From Rhodospirillales bacterium (GTDB lineage Bacteria; Pseudomonadota; Alphaproteobacteria; Rhodospirillales; Casp-alpha2), in NCBI GenBank assembly GCA_018664265.1, contig JABJOR010000468.1, forward strand, positions 1-5,951: a DNA stretch of 5,951 nt, written 5' to 3'. Numbering within the stretch: the first letter of the stretch is position 1; every line of letters begins with the position of its first letter. Under the pieces are notes generated by a model, which saw nothing but the letters and a program-made list of their open reading frames with translations, made no database searches and was not told where the DNA came from. Below are positions 1 through 5,433 of the stretch, piece after piece. A program made the position numbers and the translations under genes.

Positions 1-68
1 AGTTGTTAGCGGAAATGCTCTAGCACCCGCATCATTTAAAAACTTCAATAATTCGATACCGATTAACC
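1..68. other. Window edge, no supported feature
   Basis: This A+T-rich stretch lies downstream of the sRNA terminator. Two short frames are open from the window edge: a plus-strand one ending at the TAG at 89-91 and a minus-strand one over 66-1. Neither has a recognisable start, ribosome binding site or family motif. A gene end could be here, but the window is too short to tell. Confidence 0.4.
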
Positions 69-98
69 AAAAAAAAACCGGACCACAATAGGGTCCGG
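69..98 (-). terminator. Intrinsic terminator of the sRNA
   Basis: On the minus strand a 7-bp stem (CCGGACC at 98-92 with GGTCCGG at 84-78) encloses a 7-nt loop and is followed at once by nine T residues (77-69). It defines the 3' end of the predicted sRNA. There is no U-tract on the plus strand, so it works in one direction only. Confidence 0.9.
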
Positions 99-204
99 CG
101 AGTTTAAACAGGGAGGCTTCACGTCTGGGAGACGAGGGAACTTTGCAGTTCCCACACCCAGGCAGGGGCCTGGGCGGAAGTTGATGCTGCAATGCAACAT
201 CGAT
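69..204 (-). ncRNA. abcR: Predicted AbcR-like (alpha-r15-type) trans-acting sRNA
   Basis: About 136 nt read on the minus strand. Four consecutive hairpins are visible: 201-183 (8 bp, one G.U, loop AUU), 174-157 (7 bp, loop CCCU), 153-136 (7 bp, GNRA loop GCAA) and 134-122 (5 bp, loop CCC). Then come an unpaired stretch with CCTCCCT at 116-110 and an intrinsic terminator. The GNRA loop, terminator and promoter all agree on the minus strand. The C-rich loops and CCTCCCT are anti-Shine-Dalgarno elements, as in the Hfq-dependent AbcR sRNAs that repress ABC-transporter and other mRNAs. In Sinorhizobium, as I recall, the AbcR genes lie next to lsrB, and here the RNA follows an lsrB-like gene on the same strand. 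No long protein frame with family character exists here. An sRNA is well supported; AbcR identity rests on synteny and motifs. The related mmgR/suhB (alpha-r8) family, which also carries an unpaired CCUCCCU, is the main alternative. Confidence 0.75.
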
Positions 205-211
205 GAAAAGG

Positions 212-240
212 AATATAGTTGGAGATAATAAAGATGAGAA
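212..240 (-). promoter_or_regulatory. Predicted sigma-70-type promoter of the sRNA
   Basis: On the minus strand TTCTCA (240-235, four of six matches to TTGACA) is separated by 17 bp from TATATT (217-212, five of six matches to TATAAT). The likely transcription start is the A at 204, a few bases before the first hairpin. The weak -35 fits a promoter that needs an activator, and LysR-type boxes lie directly upstream. Confidence 0.6.
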
Positions 241-249
241 GAAGAAATC

Positions 250-277
250 ATGCAATCCTGCCATGCACGAAACGCAT
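250..277 (-). promoter_or_regulatory. Two overlapping LysR-type T-N11-A boxes upstream of the sRNA
   Basis: Read on the minus strand, 277-263 is ATGC-N7-GCAT, a perfect interrupted dyad of T-N11-A form, centred near -66 from the predicted sRNA start. The second, 264-250, is ATGG-N7-GCAT, one base pair short of perfect, centred near -53. This recognition-site plus activation-site layout is typical of LysR-family activated promoters. The likely binder is the adjacent lysR product, by inference. Confidence 0.55.
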
Positions 278-307
278 AGCTAGACTGACTACAGAAATTT
301 ATAACGA

Positions 308-1210
308 TTACTTATTTTTTGGCAAATCCGACTGCATGCGATGAATTAAGAAATCACGGAATGCTTTGATACGCGCTGATTCACGAAGCTCTACCGGATA
401 CACAAAATATACATCCAAATTTGGTCCACGAATCTCCGGAAGGACTTCAACCAACGTTCCGACTTCTTTACTCATGTAATCCGGCACAGCCCCGATACCA
501 ACACCGCTTTCAACAGCCCTGAAAATTCCATAAATGCTGTTCACCTTCAAAACAGGCTTTCGTGGCGGACTGTTTTCCGGACGACCAACAGTCAATAGCC
601 AATTCAAATTAGAAACAGGGGGTCTGGCATCTTCTCCATAGACAACAAGATTATGATCATCCAGATCCTTTGGGGTCTTGGGCATGCCATATTTTGCCAG
701 ATAATCTGGAGAGGCATATACATGGTATCCGATTTTCATCAAGCTACGCTGTATCAGGTCTTGTTGTTTTGGAGGCTCCATTCGAATAGCGATATCAGCT
801 TCACGCATGGAAAGATCAAGCTCGGTATCAGCAAGAACCAGAGAGATATCAATTTCTGGATAAAGCGAGATAAATTCGCTCATTCGGGATGTTAGCCAAA
901 CCGAGCCAAAAGCTACGGTCGTTGTTACTTTCAGATTTCCACTTGGAATTTCCTTACTCTCACTAATCTGGGCCTGAACGATTGCCAGCTTTGCAAACAC
1001 ATCATGGACTGTGGTGTAGAGCAAATCTCCCTGCTCGGTAAGGTGAAGGCCGCGTGCATGGCGGTGAAATAAAGGAACCTTAAGGCTTTCCTCCAATGCA
1101 CTGACTTGTCGGCTGACAGCAGACTGGCTCAGATTCAAGGATTCCCCAGCATGGGTAAAGCTACCCGCTTCGGCGACTTTATGAAAAATTCTGAGTTTGT
1201 CCCAATCCAT
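308..1210 (-). CDS. lsrB: LysR-family transcriptional regulator, LsrB/VtlR-like
   Basis: A 300-residue DNA-binding regulator of normal LysR length. Residues 2-61 form the winged HTH (FHKVAEAGSFTHAG, then SQSAVSRQVSALE and LFHR), and about 90-293 form the periplasmic-binding-protein-like effector domain. The ATG at 1210 has a modest AGAAG eight bases upstream. The gene begins 33 bp after the trxB stop on the same strand, so the two probably share a transcript. This trxB-lysR order matches LsrB of Sinorhizobium and VtlR of Brucella and Agrobacterium, which act on AbcR-type sRNAs; here a matching sRNA and LysR boxes lie just downstream. Unlike rhizobial LsrB, for which redox-active cysteines have been reported, this protein has no cysteine. 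LysR membership is certain; the LsrB assignment rests on context and overall character. Confidence 0.85.
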   Translation of the reverse strand: MDWDKLRIFHKVAEAGSFTHAGESLNLSQSAVSRQVSALEESLKVPLFHRHARGLHLTEQGDLLYTTVHDVFAKLAIVQAQISESKEIPSGNLKVTTTVAFGSVWLTSRMSEFISLYPEIDISLVLADTELDLSMREADIAIRMEPPKQQDLIQRSLMKIGYHVYASPDYLAKYGMPKTPKDLDDHNLVVYGEDARPPVSNLNWLLTVGRPENSPPRKPVLKVNSIYGIFRAVESGVGIGAVPDYMSKEVGTLVEVLPEIRGPNLDVYFVYPVELRESARIKAFRDFLIHRMQSDLPKNK

Positions 1211-1243
1211 AATAATGCTTCTGCTTCATAATTTCAGACAGAT

Positions 1244-2212
1244 TTATTGCGCAGCTTGATCTGTGGCTACATCGAGATGCCCTAGGTATCGTTCGGCTTC
1301 AAGAGCACTCATACAACCGGTTCCTGCTGCGGTAATCGCCTGACGATAAATTTTGTCTTGCACGTCACCTGCTGCAAAGATCCCTGTTATATTTGTTTTC
1401 GTGCTACCAGGCTGAGTTACAATATAGCCTTCTTCATCAAGTGTAATCTGGCCAGAAAATAATTCCGTATTGGGCTTATGCCCGATAGCAACAAACACGC
1501 CATCAACATCAATTTTACTGATCACGCCTGTTTTTACATTTCGTAAATTTGCGCCCGTTACACCGGGGGGCATATCCTGGCCAATGACTTCATCCAGCAC
1601 ACTATCCCAAACAACGTCAATTTTATCATTTGCGAATAAACGGTCCTGCATAATTTTTTCAGCACGTAATCCATCACGGCGATGAACCAGCGTTACTTTG
1701 GATGCAAAATTTGTCAGGTACAGAGCTTCTTCAACAGCCGTATTTCCGCCACCGATCACACAGACTGGTTTATCTTTATAAAAGAAACCATCACAGGTTG
1801 CGCACGCAGATACGCCAAAGCCCTGAAATTTCTGTTCACTTTCAAGTCCAAGCCAACGCGCTGTTGCTCCGGTTGCTATAATTGCCACATCACCCGTATA
1901 AACTGTTCCACTATCGCCAACAGCTTCAAACGGGCGTTTTGAAAAATCTACGCTCATGATAGTATCTTCAATCATTTCAGCGCCAACAGCATTAGCCTGA
2001 GCCTGCATTTGTTCCATCAACCACGGCCCTTGAATAGGTCCTGCAAAACCTGGATAATTTTCAACGTCCGTAGTAATGGTCATCTGTCCACCAGGCTGCA
2101 TGCCCCTAATCAAGCGTGGAGACAAATTTGCCCGGGCTGAATATATTGCAGCCGTATATCCGGCTGCACCGGAGCCGATAATCAACACCTTGCTGTGCAG
2201 GTTTTCCGCCAT
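1244..2212 (-). CDS. trxB: Thioredoxin-disulfide reductase (NADPH)
   Basis: A cytoplasmic homodimeric FAD flavoenzyme of 322 residues that passes electrons from NADPH to thioredoxin. Visible in order: the N-terminal FAD Rossmann motif GSGAAG (13-18), the PGGQM segment (40-44), the redox-active CATC site (C137 and C140, followed by D141), the NADPH fold GGGNTA (154-159) with HRR (177-179) for the NADP phosphate, and the second FAD motif GIFAAGD (277-283) with RQAITAAG (290-297). All catalytic elements are intact and the length is standard for the low-molecular-weight bacterial class. The ATG at 2212 is preceded by AAGGA at 2228-2224. The gene is divergent from the Lrp/AsnC gene and heads a likely trxB-lysR operon. 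Confidence 0.97.
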   Translation of the reverse strand: MAENLHSKVLIIGSGAAGYTAAIYSARANLSPRLIRGMQPGGQMTITTDVENYPGFAGPIQGPWLMEQMQAQANAVGAEMIEDTIMSVDFSKRPFEAVGDSGTVYTGDVAIIATGATARWLGLESEQKFQGFGVSACATCDGFFYKDKPVCVIGGGNTAVEEALYLTNFASKVTLVHRRDGLRAEKIMQDRLFANDKIDVVWDSVLDEVIGQDMPPGVTGANLRNVKTGVISKIDVDGVFVAIGHKPNTELFSGQITLDEEGYIVTQPGSTKTNITGIFAAGDVQDKIYRQAITAAGTGCMSALEAERYLGHLDVATDQAAQ

Positions 2213-2257
2213 AATCCATTTCGTCCTTATAAATTAGCTTATCAATCAGTCAGGCAC

Positions 2258-2286
2258 AGCATAAGGCGCAATAATCATGCCTGCAA
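2258..2286 (-). promoter_or_regulatory. Possible trxB promoter
   Basis: On the minus strand TTGCAG (2286-2281) and TATGCT (2263-2258) are 17 bp apart. Both hexamers match the sigma-70 consensus only partly, and the leader to the trxB ATG would be about 40 nt. It is the best-spaced candidate I found in the divergent region, but the call is tentative. Confidence 0.3.
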
Positions 2287-2357
2287 GGCGAGCAGCCCCT
2301 TCAAATGGCAATCCTCTTTGTTTTCTCGTAAAGTTCTGCTCAAACCTATATCGCCCC

Positions 2358-2389
2358 TTGGAAAGCGTCTGTCTATTTTGTAATATAAT
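2358..2389 (+). promoter_or_regulatory. Possible promoter of the Lrp/AsnC gene
   Basis: A perfect TATAAT at 2384-2389 lies about 55 bp before the Lrp start. The nearest -35-like hexamer, TTGGAA (2358-2363), is 20 bp away from it, which is long; it is 17 bp from the overlapping TAATAT (2381-2386). The -10 is convincing, the -35 is not. Lrp-family proteins often control their own divergent regions, so binding here is plausible but unproven. Confidence 0.45.
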
Positions 2390-2444
2390 TACGCAAATCA
2401 ACTCCCACACGAGCTTAACATTTCAAATTATGGAATTTCGCACT

Positions 2445-2927
2445 ATGCAGCGACACAAACTTGACCGAATCGACCTGGTTATTCTTAAAAACCTGCAAGA
2501 CAACGGGCGCATTACAAATGTTGACTTGGCGAGCCGTGCTGATATATCCGCCCCACCGTGCCTACGCAGAGTTCGAGCCCTGGAGCAAGAAGGCTATATT
2601 CACGGATACCACACCAGTGTCGATGCAGCTAAACTTGGCTACACAGAAATGTTTTTTGCCCTTGTAGGCCTGTCCAGCCAAGCACAATCTGTATTGCAAG
2701 CGTTTGAGCAGTCTGTAAGCCAGTGGGATGAAGTTCGCGAATGCCATATGATCCGTGGTGGGGGTGATTTTCTTATTAAACTGGTAGCGCGTGATAAAGC
2801 ACACAGAGATGATCTGACCATGCGCCTCACATCAAGCGAAAATGTCATTACGGTTTCAACACTGGAAACAATTCGCACAGAAAAAAGCATCCCAGGTGTG
2901 CCAATCCTGATCGATACACTTGATTAA
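2445..2927 (+). CDS. Lrp/AsnC-family transcriptional regulator
   Basis: A 160-residue feast/famine regulator, the usual family length. Residues 6-57 are the AsnC-type winged HTH (LDRIDLVILKNLQ, then NVDLASRADISAPPCLRRVRAL split across helices 2 and 3), and about 67-145 are the RAM effector domain with a GGGDF turn at 105-109. I chose the ATG at 2445 because the protein then begins MQRHKLDRID, as relatives do, and GGAA sits nine bases upstream. The in-frame ATG at 2430 (five residues longer) is the alternative. The frame stays open back to 2277, but that extension does not resemble the family. The gene is divergent from trxB, a common alphaproteobacterial pairing. The ligand, probably an amino acid, cannot be read from the sequence. 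Confidence 0.93.
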   Translation: MQRHKLDRIDLVILKNLQDNGRITNVDLASRADISAPPCLRRVRALEQEGYIHGYHTSVDAAKLGYTEMFFALVGLSSQAQSVLQAFEQSVSQWDEVRECHMIRGGGDFLIKLVARDKAHRDDLTMRLTSSENVITVSTLETIRTEKSIPGVPILIDTLD

Positions 2928-3007
2928 AATTCTTTAATTTAATTCAACATTTTTATAGCCACATCAAGATTTTTATGGTACCTCTAGTTTTATAGATGTA
3001 TTACCTG

Positions 3008-3027
3008 CATAAGAGCGCGATCTTATG
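3008..3027. promoter_or_regulatory. Operator-like 20-bp palindrome upstream of the XRE gene
   Basis: CATAAGA (3008-3014) and TCTTATG (3021-3027) are a perfect 7-bp inverted repeat with a 6-bp spacer. The two central spacer base pairs are also symmetric, so only one of ten pairs breaks the dyad. It lies 70 bp before the XRE start and just downstream of a TATAGA hexamer (2991-2996) that could be a -10. This size and symmetry suit a dimeric XRE repressor, so autoregulation is a reasonable inference. No U-tract follows, so it is not a terminator. Confidence 0.5.
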
Positions 3028-3097
3028 GATTCGGGGGAATGTAATGCAACTTATAAAGGAACAAAATAACAGAACCTGACATAAAAAGGGGAACACA

Positions 3098-3457
3098 ATG
3101 AATAAATTAGAAATAATAATTGGGCGAAACGTCCGCACTTTAAGAAAACAAAAACGTTGGACCCAGTCCAAACTTGCGAATTCAATTGGTATGTCGCTGG
3201 ATATGATTGGACGAATAGAACGCGGACAAGCAGCGCCTTCTATTGCAACCGTAGATAAACTGGCTATAGTTTTCGACTCCAAGCCAATTGTTCTGCTAAC
3301 AGAATCTCCTATACTGGTAGAATCCACGCCCAGTCGTAAAAAGCACTATGAGCATCTATACAGTTTATTGTCTGATATTGATGACGATGTTCTGGAATGG
3401 GTACTAGGCATAGTCAGTGCTGCAATTGAAACGCCCGGGCAACCCCATAAAACCTAG
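3098..3457 (+). CDS. Small XRE-family helix-turn-helix regulator
   Basis: A 119-residue protein with a Cro/C1-type HTH at about residues 6-62: the scanning helix WTQSKLANSIGMS, the recognition helix around SLDMIGRIERG, and the PSIATVDKLA helix that closes the fold. The remaining ~50 residues are acidic and helical in character (DIDDDVLEWVLGIVSAA) and could mediate dimerisation. I recognise no enzyme domain. The ATG at 3098 has a strong AAGGGGA six bases upstream. A 108-aa frame on the other strand is its shadow. The gene lies between the Lrp gene and a diguanylate cyclase, with operator-like palindromes on both sides, so it may regulate itself, the cyclase, or both. Its targets cannot be determined from sequence. 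Confidence 0.88.
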   Translation: MNKLEIIIGRNVRTLRKQKRWTQSKLANSIGMSLDMIGRIERGQAAPSIATVDKLAIVFDSKPIVLLTESPILVESTPSRKKHYEHLYSLLSDIDDDVLEWVLGIVSAAIETPGQPHKT

Positions 3458-3493
3458 AATTTTGTAATTATAGATAAAAGTCTGTTGATTTGT

Positions 3494-3513
3494 TAATTCT
3501 AAAACCAGAATTA
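3494..3513. repeat. 7-bp inverted repeat between the XRE gene and the cyclase
   Basis: TAATTCT (3494-3500) and AGAATTA (3507-3513) are perfect inverted copies around a 6-bp spacer. Arms and spacer are the same length as in the palindrome upstream of the XRE gene, though the sequence differs. It is A+T-rich and lacks a U-tract, so it is a poor terminator. It may be a binding site or chance in A+T-rich DNA. Confidence 0.35.
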
Positions 3514-3539
3514 CATTGCAATGGCTAACTTGTATATTT

Positions 3540-3576
3540 ACCTGTAATATTATTCTACACAAATAATATTACAGGT
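3540..3576. promoter_or_regulatory. 15-bp perfect inverted repeat overlapping the cyclase Shine-Dalgarno
   Basis: The arm at 3540-3554 (ACCTGTAATATTATT) is perfectly complementary to 3562-3576 across a 7-nt loop. The right arm contains the only Shine-Dalgarno candidate, AGG at 3573-3575, seven bases before the ATG at 3583. In RNA the hairpin would block ribosome access; in DNA it could be a large operator. A TATATT at 3533-3538 might be a -10; if so, transcription would start inside the left arm and the DNA-operator reading would be preferred. Confidence 0.7.
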
Positions 3577-3582
3577 TTAGTT

Positions 3583-4854
3583 ATGGATAAAATTCTAATT
3601 GTCGAAGATGCAAATTTCTTTTCGAAGATTCTATCAACAAGCATCAATAAAAAATTGGGACTACCGGTCATTGTTGCCAAATCCATGGCCGAGGCAAAAA
3701 GCCATATAGCCAATCACGGACGCGACATTGTTCTCTCACTTTTAGATCTCAACTTGCCGGATGCTCCAAATGGCGAAATTGTCGACTATGTTCACAGCCA
3801 GGCAATACCGTCTATTGTTTTCACCTCTTTGCTTGATGACGATATGCGAGAAACCATCATCGCAAAAAATGTTATCGATTATGTCTTAAAAGATAACCCT
3901 TCCAGTGTTGATTACCTGACATCCCTGGTTAAACGCATCATTAATAACAGAAGTCTTACAGCTCTGGTTGTTGATGATTCATCAACCTCTCGAAAGCTTT
4001 ATCACAAATTCCTGACGAACTACCAATTCAGAGTCCTTGAAGCCAGTGATGGCGAGGAGGCTTTGAAAATCATTCACGATTCTAAAACAACTACCGGTAA
4101 TGCCATTTCGCTGATTATTACAGATTTTTCCATGCCCAACATGGATGGCTGCGAGCTGATCAGAGAAATCAGAAAAGATTATTCAAAAGACAAAATGGTC
4201 ATTATTGGTGTTTCGGCGTCAGGCAATAACAAATTGTCATCAAAATTCATCAAGACCGGAGCCAATGACTTCCTCAGCAAACCTTTCTTCCCGGAAGAGC
4301 TATTGTGCCGCGTGTCCCAAAACATAGACAACATGGAACACCTTCTCGCATTAGAGAAGCTGGCATCTTATGACTACCTCACAGGACTTGGGAACAGGCG
4401 CCTATTTTTTGATCAGGCAACGCCTTTGCTGGCATCTGCAAAACGTAAAGAAACCGATATAGCCTTAGCCATGCTGGATATTGATCATTTTAAATCCATT
4501 AACGACACCTATGGCCATGATATAGGGGACGTTGTTCTAAAAGCTCTTGGCGAAACGCTGACATCGGCCCTGCGGGCAACGGATGTGGTTGCGCGCATGG
4601 GGGGCGAAGAATTTGTTATCATCACACCCGATATCTCTGCTGATAAATTGCCAGAATTTCTGGATAAAATTCGCGTAAGAATTTCAGAATTATCCTTCGA
4701 GGCTGAAGGCAAAAGTTTCAGCATTACAGCAAGCTTTGGTGCCATAAATTATCCAGTCGATAACCTTGAAGAAATGATCAGGTTAGCCGATGAAGCGCTT
4801 TATGAATCCAAAAATAGCGGCCGTGACAGAGTGACAATTACAGGCACAGCTTAA
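3583..4854 (+). CDS. PleD-like response regulator diguanylate cyclase (REC-REC-GGDEF)
   Basis: A 423-residue soluble protein that should make cyclic di-GMP from two GTP. REC1 (about 1-122) has the acidic pair E8/D9, phosphoacceptor D55, T81 and K103. REC2 (about 126-245) has D131/D132, phosphoacceptor D181 in a TDFSMPNMDG motif, S211 and K233. A short helical linker (about 249-262) leads to the GGDEF domain (263-418): DYLTGLGNRR, metal ligands around LDIDHFK (D299), and the active GGEEF (340-344). The RxxD inhibitory site (R331-D334) lies five residues before it, so product feedback is expected. Both receivers keep their aspartates, whereas only the first does the signalling in PleD. No histidine kinase is nearby, so the input is unknown. 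No signal peptide or membrane segment is visible. The gene stops 3 bp from the convergent greA stop. Confidence 0.95.
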   Translation: MDKILIVEDANFFSKILSTSINKKLGLPVIVAKSMAEAKSHIANHGRDIVLSLLDLNLPDAPNGEIVDYVHSQAIPSIVFTSLLDDDMRETIIAKNVIDYVLKDNPSSVDYLTSLVKRIINNRSLTALVVDDSSTSRKLYHKFLTNYQFRVLEASDGEEALKIIHDSKTTTGNAISLIITDFSMPNMDGCELIREIRKDYSKDKMVIIGVSASGNNKLSSKFIKTGANDFLSKPFFPEELLCRVSQNIDNMEHLLALEKLASYDYLTGLGNRRLFFDQATPLLASAKRKETDIALAMLDIDHFKSINDTYGHDIGDVVLKALGETLTSALRATDVVARMGGEEFVIITPDISADKLPEFLDKIRVRISELSFEAEGKSFSITASFGAINYPVDNLEEMIRLADEALYESKNSGRDRVTITGTA

Positions 4855-4857
4855 CAA

Positions 4858-5331
4858 TCAACCAAAGTTGACACTGCACACTTCGTAAGATTTCTTACCG
4901 CCAGGTGTAACAACCTCAATAACATCGCCAATTGTTTTTCCAAGCAACGCTTTGGCAAGGGGTGCAGTAATCGATAATCTCTTCAACGCAATATCGGCTT
5001 CATGAGAGCCAACGATTTGATAAGACACCTCATCATCCGCATCTTCATCATAGACCACCACATTGGCACCGAAGCGTATAGTGTCACCTGAGAAACTGGA
5101 GGGGTCAATGATCTCAACAAAAGATGTTACGGCTTCCAACTCTGAAATACGTGCTTCAATGAAACCCTGTTTTTCCCGAGCTGCGTGATATTCTGCGTTT
5201 TCTTTCAAATCGCCATGTTCACGGGCAACAGCAATTGCATTGATCACGGCCGGGCGCTCTACGCTCTTGAGATTTTTTAATTCCTTAACCAGACGATCTA
5301 AACCCTCTGGGGTCATTGGATACTTATCCAT
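4858..5331 (-). CDS. greA: Transcription elongation factor GreA
   Basis: A 157-residue factor that enters the RNA polymerase secondary channel and stimulates cleavage of backtracked RNA. Residues 1-75 form the antiparallel coiled coil, whose tip carries the catalytic acidic pair D41 and E44 in [11 protein letters not shown]; the rest is the FKBP-like domain ending in a GGKKSYEV segment. The frame can be opened at a TTG at 5340, but AAGGA (5345-5341) abuts that codon and sits nine bases before the ATG at 5331. The ATG product begins [10 protein letters not shown], gives the family's standard length and puts D41/E44 at the E. coli numbers. It follows carB on the same strand, a common alphaproteobacterial order, but a terminator lies between them. 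Confidence 0.96.
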   Translation of the reverse strand: MDKYPMTPEGLDRLVKELKNLKSVERPAVINAIAVAREHGDLKENAEYHAAREKQGFIEARISELEAVTSFVEIIDPSSFSGDTIRFGANVVVYDEDADDEVSYQIVGSHEADIALKRLSITAPLAKALLGKTIGDVIEVVTPGGKKSYEVCSVNFG

Positions 5332-5380
5332 AGCACTCAATCCTTATAACGCTCGCCGAGGTCACTCAAAGCGTAGCAAC

Positions 5381-5418
5381 AAAAAAACACGGCAACCAAC
5401 CATTTAAGGCTGGCGCCG
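5381..5418 (-). terminator. Intrinsic terminator after carB
   Basis: On the minus strand the arms CGGCGCCAGCC (5418-5408) and GGTTGGTTGCCG (5401-5390) pair over about 11 bp, with two G.U pairs and one bulged U, around a 6-nt loop. Seven T residues (5387-5381) follow after TG. It starts 15 bp past the carB stop and so separates carB transcription from greA. Confidence 0.85.
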
Positions 5419-5433
5419 ATTAATCACTTACAT

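Noticed and set aside
1..91. Plus-strand frame open from the window edge to the TAG at 89-91, and a minus-strand frame over 66-1
   Set aside because: The plus frame would run into the terminator hairpin and has low-complexity content; the minus frame has no ATG or ribosome binding site. Too little sequence to call either a gene end or a gene start.
63..251. 62-residue minus-strand reading frame
   Set aside because: It coincides with the hairpin array and terminator of the predicted sRNA, ends in the poly-U tract, has no ribosome binding site and no protein-family character.
250..264. Sigma-54-like TGGCAGG followed by TTGCA on the minus strand
   Set aside because: The GG-to-GC spacing is 7 bases instead of the required 10, so it cannot be a -24/-12 promoter; the dyad reading explains it better.
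2277..2444. N-terminal extension of the Lrp/AsnC protein
   Set aside because: The frame stays open by chance; the extra 56 residues do not resemble the family, and they run through the TATAAT promoter candidate.
2923..2938. A+T-only hairpin (ATTAAA, loop, TTTAAT) at the Lrp stop as a terminator
   Set aside because: The stem has no G-C pairs and no following U-tract, so it would not terminate transcription.
3001..3327. 108-residue frame antisense to the XRE gene
   Set aside because: It is a shadow of the XRE coding frame, lacks a domain and has no credible start region.
5332..5340. TTG start adding three residues to GreA
   Set aside because: The Shine-Dalgarno AAGGA abuts the TTG with no spacing but is well placed for the ATG at 5331, which also gives the conserved N-terminus and D41/E44 numbering.
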